DNA of 64,000 bases from contig CAVUSX010000024.1 in the NCBI GenBank assembly GCA_963744275.1, positions 1 through 64,000 of the forward strand, given 5' to 3'. Of the stretch, positions 8,581 to 18,847 are shown piece by piece; position 1 is the first letter of the stretch, and every line of letters starts with the position of its first letter. The position numbers and the translations under genes were made by a program. Under the pieces are notes generated by a model. That model was not told the DNA's origin. It did not search any database and saw nothing but the letters and a program-made list of their open reading frames with translations. The stretch is from VAZQ01 sp963744275. GTDB lineage: Bacteria > Pseudomonadota > Alphaproteobacteria > Rhizobiales > Xanthobacteraceae.

Positions 8581-9158
8581 GTGCGCCTCGGCGTTTGGCA
8601 GGCCAGATCCGGTGGGGGCGGCATGCGCGCGCGTAATTTCCCGCCCCGGCAGCTGCGGCGGGACGAGCCCCCAACGAAGGATTTCTCGGCGATGTCCACT
8701 AAAGCGGCATCTATAAGGATAGTTGCCGGTCCCGGCAAGGGCGCGCGCAACCGGTCCACAGCCGGCGCGTTTCGGGGTTGCGGTTGGTCTTGGCGTGACG
8801 AAGACCGCCGACGCGCATGCTAAGGTGTCGTTTCCGATACTTGCTGTGCTTGCCGAGCGGTGTTGCGTTCCTCTCCCCGCGTGCGGGGAGAGGGCCACAC
8901 GGCAAATCGTAAAACCGGAACTCGGCTCGCTGAGGGGGCCTCTCAGCGAATCTGAGCCTGCGGAATGGCCCCACGGCGCTTCGGACAAGCTCGGACTCGC
9001 GGAGGGGTCCCCTCATCCCGACCTTCTCCATAGCCCGTCGTAGACGGGGGTAAACGCCCTTATGGCGCGCGGGGAGAAGGAGACCGCCGTGCGTCGGGCC
9101 AAGCATGAGGCAAACGTTAGATTCACTAGCAGTAGCTGGTCCGAGAGGGAGAACCGTG
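8581..9158. other. Gene-free divergent region between pyrB and aidB
   Basis: No gene is supported. It contains a hairpin-rich repeat: ctctccccgcgtgcggggag at 8872-8891 (continuing ag), then further arms (cctctcagcgaatctgag, ggggtcccctcatcccgacc) and gcgcggggagaagga near 9067. This is the same style of rhizobial hairpin mosaic as the one inside uvrA, though not the same sequence. Promoters for pyrB and aidB must lie here, but I cannot place them. Confidence 0.6.
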
Positions 9159-10873
9159 ATGGCCGCGCCGAGCCGTTTCGACACCCATGAGGTCACCAAT
9201 CAGTCCCCGCCGTTCGCCGATGTCGACCTGTTCGGGCTCGACGCCCCGCTGCAGGATGCGGTGCGCCACAATGGGGCCGGCGCCGACGTCAAGGCGCTCG
9301 TCGGCCTTCGGGCAGCGTTGGGGCACGGCCGAGATGCTCGATCTCGGGCGCCGGGCCAACGAGAATCCGCCGCAGCTGCGGGCCTTCGATGCGAACGGCG
9401 TGCGCCGCGACTTCGTCGAGTATCACCCGGCCTATCACCTGTTCATGGCCGAGAGCTGCGGGGCGCGGCTCCACGCCTCGACCTGGCGCAGCGACGGCAG
9501 TGCCGCGCCGGCGCCCGCCCAGGTCAGCCGCGCGGCGCGCTTCTACATGGCGGCGCAGGTCGAGACCGGGCACCTCTGCCCGATCACCATGACGCGGGCC
9601 GCGGTGGCGGCGCTGGCCGTGGAGCCCGAGCTCCTCGCCCAGCTGATGCCCCAAGATCGCGGCGCGCGAATACGATCCGGTGTTCCGGCCCTGGCCGGAA
9701 AAGAAGAGCATCACGCTCGGCATGGGCATGACCGAGAAGCAGGGCGGCACCGATGTGCGCAGCAATACGACGCGCGCGGTCGCGGCCGGCGAGGGCTACG
9801 CCATCACGGGCCACAAATGGTTCATGTCGGCCCCGATGTCGGACGCCTTCCTGGTGCTGGCGCAGGCGGAGCGCGGGCTCAGCTGCTTTCTGATGCCGCG
9901 GTTCCGGCCCGACGGTTCGCTCAACGGGCTGCGCCTGCAGCGGCTCAAGGACAAGCTCGGCAACCGCTCGAACGCCTCGGCCGAGGTCGAGCTCACGGAT
10001 GCGTTCGCGCTGCGGGTGGGCGAGGAGGGCCGCGGCATCCGCACCGTCCTGCAAATGGTCCAGCTCACCCGCCTCGACTGCGCCATCGCGTCGGCCGGGC
10101 TCATGCGCATGGCGCTGGCGCAGGCGATCCATCACGCGCGGCATCGGGTGGTGTTCGCGCAGCCGCTGGCCGAGCAGCCGCTGATGCAGGCGGTGCTGGC
10201 CGACATGGCGCTCGAGGTCGAAGGCGCGCTCGCCCTGGTGATGCGCCTGTGCGCCGCCTTCGACGGTGCCGCCTTCGACGGTGCCGCCTTCGACCGCGCC
10301 GGCGGCGACCCGCACGAGGCGGCGCGGGCGCGGCTCCTCACCCCGGCGGTCAAATACCTGGTCTGCAAGATCGCTCCGGCCCTGATCTACGAGGCGATGG
10401 AGTGCCTGGGCGGCAACGGCTATGTGGAGGAGAGCATCCTGCCGCGGCTCTATCGCGAGGCGCCGGTCAATGCGATCTGGGAAGGTTCCGGCAATGTGAT
10501 GTGTCTCGACGTGTTGCGGGTGGTCGCGCGCGAGCCGCAGGCCGCGCGCGCGGTCATTGCGGAGCTCGCCGCGCAGGCCGCCGATCTGCCGGGCGCGCCC
10601 GAAGCCGCAGGCTTCATCGAGGCGACCCTCTTGGAGGCGCCCCTCATGGAGGTTTCACAGCCGGGTGCGTCGGCGCAGGCGCGTTCGCGCGCGGCGGTCG
10701 AGCGCCTCGCCACGCTGGCGGCGGCCGCGGCCTTGCGCGCCAGCGCGCCCGCCCGGGTGACGGAGGTTTTTGCACGGACGCGGCTCGCCGCGGCGCGGGG
10801 CGCCACCTACGGGGTGAGCGAGATTTCCGCGCCCGACGCCGCCGCCATCCTGGAGCGGGCCTTGCCGGGTTGA
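9159..10873 (+). CDS. aidB: AidB-like acyl-CoA dehydrogenase (frameshifted)
   Basis: AidB is a flavin-containing acyl-CoA-dehydrogenase-fold protein induced by DNA alkylation that binds DNA. The start (ATG, MAAPSRFDTHEVTNQSPPFA) and FGQRWGTAEMLDLGRRANEN match the AidB-specific N-terminus. Further on come QVETGHLCPITMT, GMGMTEKQGGTDVRSNT (flavin site), MECLGGNGYVEESILPRLYR and EAPVNAIWEGSGNVMCLDVL. The frame changes near 9310 and near 9655, where CCCC precedes AAG in place of the expected CCC. Both look like sequence errors, since every motif survives. It faces away from pyrB and toward ruvX. Confidence 0.88.
10256..10300 (+). repeat. In-frame 15-bp triplication inside aidB
   Basis: Unit gccttcgacggtgcc is present twice exactly and a third time with two changes, encoding repeated AFDGA. 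It extends a surface loop region of the dehydrogenase fold and keeps the frame. Confidence 0.85.
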
Positions 10874-10891
10874 TGGCCTATGGCGTGCCCA

Positions 10892-11371
10892 TTATCGCGT
10901 GCCAATGCCGGCCAGGCGATCGAGCGCGCCTTGCAGGATATAGGCGGCGGCATGCTGGTCGATGACGGCGGCGCGCTTGCGGCGGCTGGCATCGGCGACG
11001 ATCAGCCCGCGCTCGACCGCGGCGGTGGACAGGCGCTCGTCCCAGAGCCCGATCGGCATTCCGCACAGCCTGGCGAGGTTGCGGGCGAAGGCGCGGGTGG
11101 ATTGGGCGCGCGGACCTTCGCTGCCGTCCATGTTGATGGGCAGGCCCAGCACCAGCCCGACCGCCTTGCGCTCCTGCGCCAGCGCAATGACGCGCGCGGC
11201 ATCCACGGAGAAGGTCTTGCGCCAGACCGTCTCCACGCCGTTGGCCAGACGCCGGTCGGGGTCGCTGGCCGCGACCCCGATGGTCTTGGTGCCGAGATCG
11301 AGACCGATGAGAGCGCCGCGCGCCGGCAGGAGCGCAGCGATCTCGGCGAGCGGCAGGACGATCCCGGACAT
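10892..11371 (-). CDS. ruvX: Holliday junction resolvase-like protein RuvX (YqgF)
   Basis: RuvX/YqgF is an RNase H-fold nuclease with roles in 16S rRNA 5'-end maturation and proposed Holliday junction resolution. Motifs are in order: LIGLDLGTKTIGVAASD (first Asp), GLVLGLPINMDGSEGPRAQS, LWDERLSTAAVE and the final acidic IDQHAAAYILQGALD. I chose the ATG giving MSGIVLPLAEIAALLP, which yields about 159 residues; an ATG 36 bases earlier is possible. Intact and cytoplasmic. It is convergent with aidB, 18 bases between stops. Confidence 0.92.
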   Translation of the reverse strand: MSGIVLPLAEIAALLPARGALIGLDLGTKTIGVAASDPDRRLANGVETVWRKTFSVDAARVIALAQERKAVGLVLGLPINMDGSEGPRAQSTRAFARNLARLCGMPIGLWDERLSTAAVERGLIVADASRRKRAAVIDQHAAAYILQGALDRLAGIGTR

Positions 11372-11433
11372 CGCCGAGGCGTAACACGAGGGGGCGTGGC
11401 GGAGCAAAGCGCTTGCGTTGTCCGGGCCGCCTT

Positions 11434-11995
11434 TCAGGCGGCGCTGCGCCGGGCGTGCCGGCCTTCCGCGATCTCCTCGATGATCTTGGCCGAGAAGGCA
11501 TCGAGATCGCCCGGATTGCGCGACGTGATCACGCCTTCATCCGCCACCACCTTGGAAGTCTTCCCACTTGCCGCCGGCATTGATGACGTCGGTCTTGATC
11601 GAGGCATAGGAGGTCGCCTTGCGGCCTTTGATGATGCCGGTCTCGATCAGGAGCCAGGGCGCGTGGCAAACCGCCGCCACGATCTTCTTCTGGTCGAAGA
11701 AGGCACGGATGAGCCGCAACGCCTTGGGGTTGACGCGCAGCAGGTCCGGATTGATCTGTCCGCCCGGCAGCACGATCGCGTCATAGTCGTCGGCCGACAC
11801 ATCATCGAGCTGGCGATCGACCGCGACCGGCCGGCCCCAGTCCTTCATGTCCCAGCCCTTGATCTCGCCCTTTTCGGGCGACACCACATGGACGGTCGCG
11901 CCCGCCGCCTTGAGCTTGTCGCGGGGAACCTCGAGCTCGGACTGCTCGAAGCCGTTGGTGGCGAGGATGGCCACTTTCTTGCCGGAAATCTGCAT
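11434..11995 (-). CDS. DJ-1/PfpI family protein (frameshifted near the end)
   Basis: Class I glutamine-amidotransferase-like fold, related to PfpI proteases and YhbO/YajL-type deglycases acting on glycated or stressed proteins. Visible: VAILATNGFEQSELEVPRDK at the start, YDAIVLPGGQINPD, and the nucleophile elbow AAVCHAPWLLIE with the conserved Cys-His pair. After KWEDF a one-base shift near 11557 moves the C-terminus to another frame (VVADEGVITSRNPGDLDAFS), which restores normal family length of about 187. The upstream base run GGAGGTGAAGC is a good ribosome site for the ATG at 11995. Confidence 0.88.
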
Positions 11996-12097
11996 GCTTC
12001 ACCTCCGTGCCCCCCGAGCCCATGGACTAACGATGCAATCAAGGTGATTGTTCCCGGCCGGACGGAACACCATCGCGAAACCATGCGAGAGGCCGAG

Positions 12098-12803
12098 ATG
12101 TCGGCGAAAGCTCTGTTCTTCGATGTCTTCGGCACGCTGGTCGACTGGCGCTCGGGCGTCGCCCGCGAGGCCGCGCGCGGTGCTGGAGCCGCTCGGCCAT
12201 GCGGTCGACTGGCTCGCCTTCGCGGATGCGTGGCGCGACCAGTACCAGCCGTCCATGGACGACGTGCGCGCGGGCCGCCTCGCGTTCTGCAAGCTCGATC
12301 TGCTGCATCGGCGCAACCTCGAGCGCATCCTGCCGGGCTTCGGTATTTCGGGTCTGGCCGAGACCGCGTTGGGCGAGCTCAATCTCGCCTGGCACCGTCT
12401 CGACGCCTGGCCCGATGCGCGGCCGGGTCTGGCACGGCTCAAGCAGCGGTTTCTGATGGCTCCGGTGTCCAACGGCAACATCTCGCTGATGGTCGATCTG
12501 GCCCGCCGCAACGGGTTCTCCTGGGATGCGGTCCTGGGGGCGGAGACGGCCGGCGACTACAAGCCCAAGCCGCGGGTCTATCTCGCCGCCTGCGCGGCCT
12601 TCGATCTGGCGCCCGCCGACTGCGTGATGGTCGCGGCCCACAGCAACGACCTCGCGGCGGCGGCGGCCTGTGGCCTGCGCACCGCACATATCGCACGGCC
12701 GCACGAGCGCGGGCCCGGCACCGGCGAGGCGGCGCCGAAAGTCCCGGTCGATTACGCGGCGGTGAGCCTGCAGGACTTGGCGGGCCAGCTCTGCGCGGGT
12801 TGA
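12098..12803 (+). CDS. Haloacid dehalogenase type II (frameshifted)
   Basis: HAD-superfamily L-2-haloacid dehalogenase-like hydrolase. The nucleophile motif FFDVFGTLVDWRSGV is at the very start; then MAPVSNGNISLMVDLARRNG (motif II), ETAGDYKPKPRVYLAACAAF (motif III Lys) and VMVAAHSNDLAAAAACGLRT (motif IV). The frame shifts near 12170 inside GCCGCGCGCGG, a GC dinucleotide run, so an error is likely. The start at MSAKALFF was chosen for motif position; an ATG 15 bases earlier is possible. Activity on haloacids is inferred from family only. Confidence 0.87.
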
Positions 12804-12810
12804 TTGTTTG

Positions 12811-12898
12811 TCATTGCCGGACTTGTTCCGGCAATCTCGACAAGGAGGGCACGGCGGTGCCCGCCTAAGCGAGATGGCCGGAACAGGTCCGGCCATGA
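12811..12898. repeat. Triple-hairpin intergenic repeat after the dehalogenase
   Basis: Three inverted repeats in a row: tgccggacttgttccggca, gggcacggcggtgccc and tggccggaacaggtccggcc. It may terminate transcription of the dehalogenase gene. A group II intron begins a few bases downstream. Confidence 0.75.
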
Positions 12899-13414
12899 GG
12901 CGTCGTGAGTGCATGTCAGCATGGTGAGAGTCCACGCCATGGGAGGTCACATCACATGAAGCGGAAGGCAACTGCGTCGCCGTGAGGCGGGGTGGGGAGC
13001 AGCCGGAAGTGAACGAGCAGCCCGTAGGATGACGAACCCGATGGCGGCGTGTAGCGGCGAGCCGCTCATGGATGGCGAAGCCGGACGGTCGGACGCGCTG
13101 AGGTGATGGCAAAGCGACGTCCGAGCGCACGACGTGGTTGGGGACGGGATGCCCGGAAGGCAGTGCAGGGTAAGCGGAGAGACCTGTCGGGCTTGCGAGA
13201 GCCAGGCAGGAGGCAGAGCCCGCGTAGTACCGCAGTGGTGAGGAGCCACGGAAAGCGCGGACAGCAAAGCCGCGCCGAGGGAAGGTGGGTAGGAAGGTGG
13301 ATGCGGGACGAACGGAATGAAGCAAGCGACAGCATCGGCAGTGCCGCGAGGGCTAAACGAGGTGCAGAAGCCCGCGACTGGTCGTGGGTGGAAGCTTCGG
13401 TCTGGACGGAACGC

Positions 13415-14630
13415 ATGGTGTCGGCGCTGGAGAACGGCGTCAAAGGAGGTCGTTGGTACAGTTTGATGGACAAGGTAAATGCGCCCGACACGCTGGAGGC
13501 GGCCTGGAGCAAGGTCCGGTCCAACGACGGCGTGGCGGGCGTGGATGGACAAAGCCTCGAGCGGTTCGCGGCACAGGAGGAACTTTACCTGACCGAGCTT
13601 GCAACTGCGCTGCGGGAGGACAGCTACCGTCCGCAGCCGGTCAAGCGGGTCGATATCCCGAAGGGCGATGGCAAGACGCGACCGCTGGGGATTCCCACGG
13701 TCAAGGACCGCATCGTTCAGACGGCGGTGAAGTTCGTGCTCGAACCGATCTTCGAGGCGACGTTCTGTCGACGAGCTACGGCTTCCGGCCGCGGCTCGGC
13801 TGCGGGACGCGCTGGCGAGGTGGCACAACTGATCGAGGAAGGCCACACCTTCGTGGTGGATGCCGACCTGCAGAGCTACTTCGACACCATCCCGCACGAG
13901 CGGTTGATGCAACGGGTCGAGGAGCGGATCAGTGATGGACGCATTCTCGGCCTGCTGCGCAGCTGGCTTGCGCAGGACATCCTGCGGGACACGCAGCGAT
14001 GGACGCCGACGGAGGGAACGCCGCAAGGTGCGGTGATCAGCCCGCTGCTGGCGAACATCTATCTGCACCCGCTGGACCAACGGATGGCGGCGCGCGGCTA
14101 TCGGATGGTGCGCTATGCGGACGACTTCGTGGTGCTGTGCAAGAGCCGCGAAGAGGCCGAGGCCGCTCTGGCGGAGGTTAGCGCCTTCGTCGCCGACAAC
14201 GGCCTGCGCTGCATCCGGACAAGACCCATATCGGCGACTGCCGAAACGCCGGGGAAGGCTTCGACTTCCTCGGCTATCGGTTCGAAGCCGGCCGGCGTCT
14301 GGTCCGCAAGAAGAGCCTGACCCGCCTCAAGGACCGTATCCGGGTGAAGACGAAACGCACACGTGGCGACAGCCTCGCGTGCATTGTCGTCGATCTCAAT
14401 CGGACACTGCGCGGCTGGTTCGGCTACTTCAAGCATGCCCATCCCGGCACCTTTGTGGCGCTCGACAAGTTCATCCGCAGACGGCTACGCTCGCTCCTGC
14501 GAAGCAGGAAAAGCGTCCCGGCTACGGTCGTTGTCAGGCCGACCATCAACGCTGGCCTAATGCCTTCTTCGCTCAGGCCGGGCTGCTCGCACTACACACA
14601 GCCTGGCTGACCGCGAGACCCTCCCGATGA
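13415..14630 (+). pseudogene. ltrA: Group II intron reverse transcriptase/maturase (multiple frameshifts)
   Basis: The protein assists splicing and copies the intron into DNA. In order: MDKVNAPDTLEAAWSKVRSN with GVAGVDG, KGDGKTRPLGIPTVKDRIVQ (RT1-2), SYGFRPRLGC, VVDADLQSYFDTIPHERLMQ (RT3), GTPQGAVISPLLANIYL (RT4), MVRYADDFVVLC with the catalytic YADD (RT5), then FDFLGYRF and the maturase domain RLRSLLRKQEKRPGYGRC. It ends TAWLTARPSR. Frame changes are needed near 13768, 13805, 14215 and 14500. Sequence error and real decay cannot be told apart here. The start at 13415 (MVSALENGVKGG) follows related maturases. Confidence 0.88.
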
Positions 14631-14647
14631 GGAAACCACCGACTGGA

Positions 14648-14680
14648 GAGCCGTATGCGGGAAAACCGCCCGTACGGTTC
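14648..14680 (+). ncRNA. Group II intron domain V
   Basis: The sequence begins gagccgtatgcgggaaaacc and closes with gcccgtacggttc, folding as the conserved domain V hairpin: stem GAGCCGUAUGCGG / CCGCCCGUACGGUUC with a GAAAA-type loop. This is the catalytic core of the ribozyme. Confidence 0.93.
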
Positions 14681-14741
14681 GGAGGGCGGGGAGGGTAATT
14701 CCTTCCCGCATAATCGAACCGCCGATCGCTACGAAAAATCG

Positions 14742-16445
14742 CTAAAGCCCGAACACGAACAGCATGGTGGCGTTGGGCTGGTTCTTCATTTCGGGCGAGC
14801 GGGCGAGCTTGGCTTTGGCGACCGGGCCGATGCCGGAGGCGATGGCGATGTATTGCTTGCCGTCGACCGCGTAGGTCATGGGCGGGGCGACAAATCCGGT
14901 GCCCACGTTGATCCGCCACAGCTCCTCCAGGGTCTGGTCGTCGAAGGCCATGATGGTGCCGTCGAGCAGAGCCGTGACCACGATGCCGCCCGCGGTCGCC
15001 AGCACGCCGGCGTGGTCGGCGTAGGGGAAGTCCTTGCGCATCTTCAATTCGCCCGACACCGGATCGACCACGGTCAGCGCGCTGGTGATGCGCGCCTCGT
15101 TGACGTAGCCGCCGCCGCCGAACTTGCCGCGCACATGGGCGGTCGCATCCGGCATGATGTCGGCGCAGCCCTCGTTGCCGGCGATGTACAGGAGCTTGGT
15201 GCTGGGGCTGTAGGCGTGCGGCCAGAAATTGGTGCCGCCGTGAACGTCCGGGCAGGCGTTCTTGATCGGATCGCGGCCGCCCTTCCAGTCTTGCGCGTAG
15301 GTCTGCACGTCCTTGCTGGGGTCGTAATCGAGCGGCTTGCCGCTCTTGGGATCGATGCCCTTGGTCCAGGTCATCTTGGCGCTGTATTGCACCGCGTTGA
15401 GAAACTGGCCGTTGAGCCGATCGATCGTGTAGTTGAAGCCGTCGCGGTCGGCATGCGCGATCAGCTTGCGATCCTCGCCGTTGACCTTGCCGTCGATGAT
15501 GATCTGCGAGCCCGATGGCGTCATAGTCGTGATTGTCGTTGGCGGTGTACTGGAAGTACCACGCCATCTTGCCGGTCGCGGCATCGAAGGCGACGGTGCT
15601 TTCGGTGAACAGGTTGTCGCCCGGGCGGTAGGCGGAATCGTAGCGCGGGGCCGGATTGCCGGTGCCCCAATAGGTGAGGTTGGTCTGCGGATCGTAGGAG
15701 CCGGTGACGTAGAGCGCGCCGCCGCCGGTGCGCCAGGCCTCGGTCTTGTCCTTCCAGGTCTCGCTGCCGGGCTCGCCCGGGGCCGGGACCATGAACGTCT
15801 TCCATTGCGTGTCGCCGGTCTTGGGATCGAGCCCGGCCAGCCAGTCGCGCACCCCGTTGTCGCCGCCGGAGGCGCCGATGACGATGGAATGCTCGAGCGC
15901 CAGCGGCGCGGCCGTGAGCTCGAGGTCGGGCTGGTCGCCGAGCTTCTTGTCCCAGACGATCTGGCCGCTTTCCTTATCCGTGGCGATGACCCTGGCGTCG
16001 AGGCCCGCGACCGAGATGACCAGGTTGCCCCACAGCGCGACGCCGCGGTTGCGGTCGGGCTTTTGCTGGCCCGGGTCCATCTTCCAGAGGATGCGCCCGG
16101 CGGTGCCGGAGCGCACGTCGATCTTGTACACGACGCCCCAGACGTCGGTGACATACATCATGCCGTCCTCGACCAGCGGCGTCGCCTCGACATATTCGTT
16201 GGCGGAGTGGCCGCCGAGCGGAATCGCGAAGGCGAGCTTGAGGTTTTTGACGTTCGATTTGTTGATCGCGGTGAGCGGCGAGAAGCGCTGCGAGCCGAAG
16301 TCGTGATGGTTCATCAGCCAATTCTGCGGCTCGGGATGCAGCAGGCGCTCGTAGGTCACGTCGGCGGCGCGCAGCGCGCAGGTGCCGGACAGGAGGGCCG
16401 TCAATGAGAGGATGGCGAGAGAGTTCGGGCGATGTTCGTTTTCAT
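14742..16445 (-). CDS. PQQ-dependent alcohol dehydrogenase (methanol/ethanol type), frameshifted
   Basis: Periplasmic quinoprotein that oxidises alcohols using pyrroloquinoline quinone. An eight-bladed propeller is suggested by repeated W-motifs such as GRILWKMDPG, GDTQWKTF and TLEELWRINV. Near the start it has the typical NHHDFGSQRFSPLTAINKSN, later GASGGDNGVRDWLAGLDPKT, YWGTGNPAPRYDSAYRPGDN and NFWPHAYSPSTKLLYI. A signal peptide ends at CALRAAD. The ATG at 16445 has an AAGGAGC ribosome site but lies one base out of frame with the body, and a second shift falls near 15515 after NDNHDYDA. No cytochrome or PQQ-synthesis gene is nearby. Confidence 0.88.
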
Positions 16446-16474
16446 GATGGTTGCTCCTTCGGAAATCTCTTGAT

Positions 16475-16594
16475 GTCGTCCTCGCGAACAGCGGGGACCC
16501 ATACGCCGTGCCCGATCGATCGGCTGCGGGGTATGGGTCCCGGCTCCATCAGCGCGTTTACGCGCGTCTCCGACGTGCTATGGGCCGGGACGAC
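16475..16594. repeat. Palindromic intergenic repeat (GTCGTCC...GGGACGAC type)
   Basis: Outer arms gtcgtcctcgcg and ccgggacgac, inner arms gcggggacccata and tatgggtcccggc, and a small gcgcgtttacgcgc hairpin. Typical rhizobial mosaic palindrome between two leftward genes. Confidence 0.75.
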
Positions 16595-16617
16595 GCATTG
16601 CACTGATGCATGCAAAA

Positions 16618-17483
16618 TCAATACGGCCGCACCGTGCCTTTGACGGTGGTGCGCAGCATCAGGCGGCGCTCGGTCGAGGGAAAATCGGTGCGGGCGTGGG
16701 ACGAGCAGCGGTTGTCCCAGAGCAGCAGATCGCCCAGGCGCCAGACATGCTCGTAGACGAATTCCGGCTTCTCGGCCTGGTCGAAGACCTTATCGAGCAG
16801 CGGCGCGCTCTCCTCCTGCGGCATGTCGAGGACGCCGACCGTCATCAGCCGGTTGACATAGACCGCCTTGCGGCCGGTGTCCTCGTGGGTGCGGAACACC
16901 GGATGCATGCATTCGCCGAACACCTCGGTGCCCCTGCTGTCGCCCTTCTGGGTGGAGCCGTAGTTGTAGTGGTGCAGCGCCTTGCGGCCCTCGAGCTTGT
17001 TGCGCACGGCGGGATCGAGCGTGTCATAGGCCGCATAGCCACTGGCGAACAGCGTATTGCCGCCGGCCGAGGGAATCTCGACCGAATAGAGCAGCGTCGC
17101 CTTGCTCGGGACCTCGGCATGGATCATGTCGTGATGGAACATCATCTCGCCGTCGGGGAGCGCGCCGATCGGCTCGCCGTTCTCGCGGATGTTGGAGATC
17201 ATCATGATGCCGGGCAGGAGCTTGGTATAGCCCTTGGGAAAATACTTTGCCGGCCGGCTGATCTCGCCGATCTCGCCGAAATAGCCGGTCACCCGCACCA
17301 GGTCTTCCTGCGACAGGGTCTGTCCCGGAAAGACGATGACCAGATGATCGAGCCAGGCCTGGTAGATCGCCGCGACGGTCTCGTTCGTCGGGCTTTTGGC
17401 GCAAATCGATGCCGCGCAGCTCCGCCCCGATATGCTTGGTCGAGAGGAACGACCTCGAATCGGGTTTTTGTCATCACGTTCAT
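16618..17483 (-). CDS. TauD/TfdA-family 2-oxoglutarate dioxygenase (frameshifted)
   Basis: Fe(II)/2-oxoglutarate dioxygenase of the clavaminate-synthase-like fold; members release sulfite from taurine or cleave aryloxyacetates. The iron triad is visible: MMFHHDMIHAEVPS (His and Asp of HXD) and SSHARTDFP (distal His), with ERRLMLRTTVKG supplying the Arg for 2-oxoglutarate. The first 50 codons pass through three frames: MNVMTKTRFEVVPL, then KHIGAELRGIDL, then TNETVAAIYQAWLDHLVIVF, with shifts near 17440 and 17395. The ATG at 17483 has a strong GGAGGAAG site. It is divergent from a Bug-type binding protein. The substrate is unknown. Confidence 0.87.
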
Positions 17484-17565
17484 GCGGCTTCCTCCGGGGG
17501 CTTCCTCCGGCGCTTGGATGCGCCCTGATCTCGCCTGGCAATGAAAAAGTCTAAATCATTTTCGA

Positions 17566-17631
17566 GGGAAAAGCATGCCCTCGCCAACGGGGCCGGCCGA
17601 AGGCAGGCTCGAAAACAATCTCCGGCGGGTG
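17566..17631. repeat. 65-bp dispersed repeat B, copy 1
   Basis: gggaaaagcatgccctcgcc then acggggccggccgaaggc and tctccggcgggtgg. About 80 per cent identical by eye to 40630-40694. Both copies lie shortly upstream of a gene for an exported protein. Confidence 0.7.
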
Positions 17632-17742
17632 GAATCGAAGCTTTTCCGCCCGGGGGGCGGCACATTCTCGTCCGTTGACAGGATGGGCCTGGTCGCCACT
17701 ATGCGGCAACCCGATCATTCAGGCGGTGCAAGAGCTCGGACG

Positions 17743-18788
17743 ATGCGGCCGGATCGTGTGCGATCTCGTGTCTGGACGGTGGCGGCGGCGCTGGCGGTGG
17801 CGCTGTCGGCTGCACTGCCGCGCGCCGACGCGGCGGAGCCGGACGAGCTGTTCTTCAAGGGCAAGACCATCAATTTCTATATCGGCTTCGCGGGCGGCGG
17901 CAGCTACGACTTCTACGCGCGGCTCATCGCCCGTTATATCGGCAAGCATATCCCGGGCAATCCGACCGTGGTGCCGCAAACCATGACCGGCGCCGGCAGC
18001 TTCCAGCTCGCCAATTATCTGTTCGCCTCGGCGCCGAAAGACGGCACCGCCATGGGGACCATCACCCAGACCGTGGCGCTCGAGGAGGCGCTCCATTCGC
18101 CGGGGGTGCGCTACAAGGCCGCGGAGTTCAACTGGATCGGACGTGCCACCGCGATTCTCGAGATCGCGCTCGCCGGCAAGGACGCCAAGGCCAAGACCAT
18201 GCGGCGGCGCGGCAATACGAGACCCCGGTCGCCGGCACCGGCTCGGGCTCACCGTCGGAAGGCTATCCGAGGCTGATGAACGCGCTGGCCGGCACCAGGT
18301 TCAAGATCATCTCGGGATATCCGGGCTCCACCCAGGCCATGAAGGCCCTGGAGGCCGGCGAGGTCGACGGCGCCTTCAGCTCCTGGAACACGTTGAAGCG
18401 CACCCGGCTGGAAGGCTTGCGCAATCACGAGCTCACCATCCTGTACCAATGCGCCCTGGAGCGGCATCCGGATTTGGCCGACGTTCCGACCGATGTGGAG
18501 CTCGCCGCCACCGATGAGGCCCGGCAGGTGCTGGCCTTCTACACCAGCAGCGCCGCCGTCGGCCGCTCCATCGTGGCGCCGCCCGGCATCCCGGCGGAGC
18601 GGGTCAATGTCCTGCGGCGGGCGTTCGATGCGACCATCGCGGATGCCGAGTTCCTGGCCGAGATCGAACGGGCGCAGCAGGAATTCCAGCCCGCTTCCGG
18701 CGAGGAGCTGCAGCAGATCATCCAGGATACCGCCGCCGTGCCGCGTGCCATCGTGGAGCGGACCGAAGCTATTCTTCGCTCCAAGTGA
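17743..18788 (+). CDS. Tripartite tricarboxylate transporter (Bug-type) substrate-binding protein, frameshifted
   Basis: Periplasmic solute receptor. After a signal peptide ending RADAAEPDE come the Bug hallmarks: FFKGKTINFYIGFAGGGSYD, ARYIGKHIPGNPTVVPQTMT, ANYLFASAPKDGTAMGTITQ, then GTGSGSPSEGYPRLMNALAG, ISGYPGSTQAMKALEAGEVD and the C-terminal APPGIPAERVNVLRRAFDAT. A frameshift near 18200 in a GGCGGCGCGGC run splits it. The membrane components TctA/TctB are not nearby, as is usual for orphan Bug receptors. I chose MRPDRVRSRVW as start; MRQPDHSGG at 17701 is possible. The ligand is unknown. Confidence 0.85.
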
Positions 18789-18847
18789 TATGAAATGCAT
18801 CGACCGAGTCCTCTGATCAAAGGGGTTCGCAGATCGAGTGCTGCGAC

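Larger units (their letters stand above)
12905..14712 (+). mobile_element. Group II intron
   Basis: A structured leader of about 500 bases (starting gtgagtgcatgtcagcat, with ggtgagagtcc and gcagcccgtagg) precedes a reverse transcriptase/maturase gene, followed by a textbook domain V and a domain-VI-like hairpin gcggggagggtaattccttc. The ends are approximate: the 5' end is taken at the first GTGAG and the 3' end at about cataat. It sits between the convergent ends of the dehalogenase and PQQ dehydrogenase genes, just after a hairpin repeat, and interrupts no gene. Confidence 0.85.

Noticed and set aside
6562..8823. A 753-codon plus-strand ORF
   Set aside because: It is antisense to plsY and pyrB, which are intact with full motifs; its protein is a compositional shadow rich in Glu, Arg and His.
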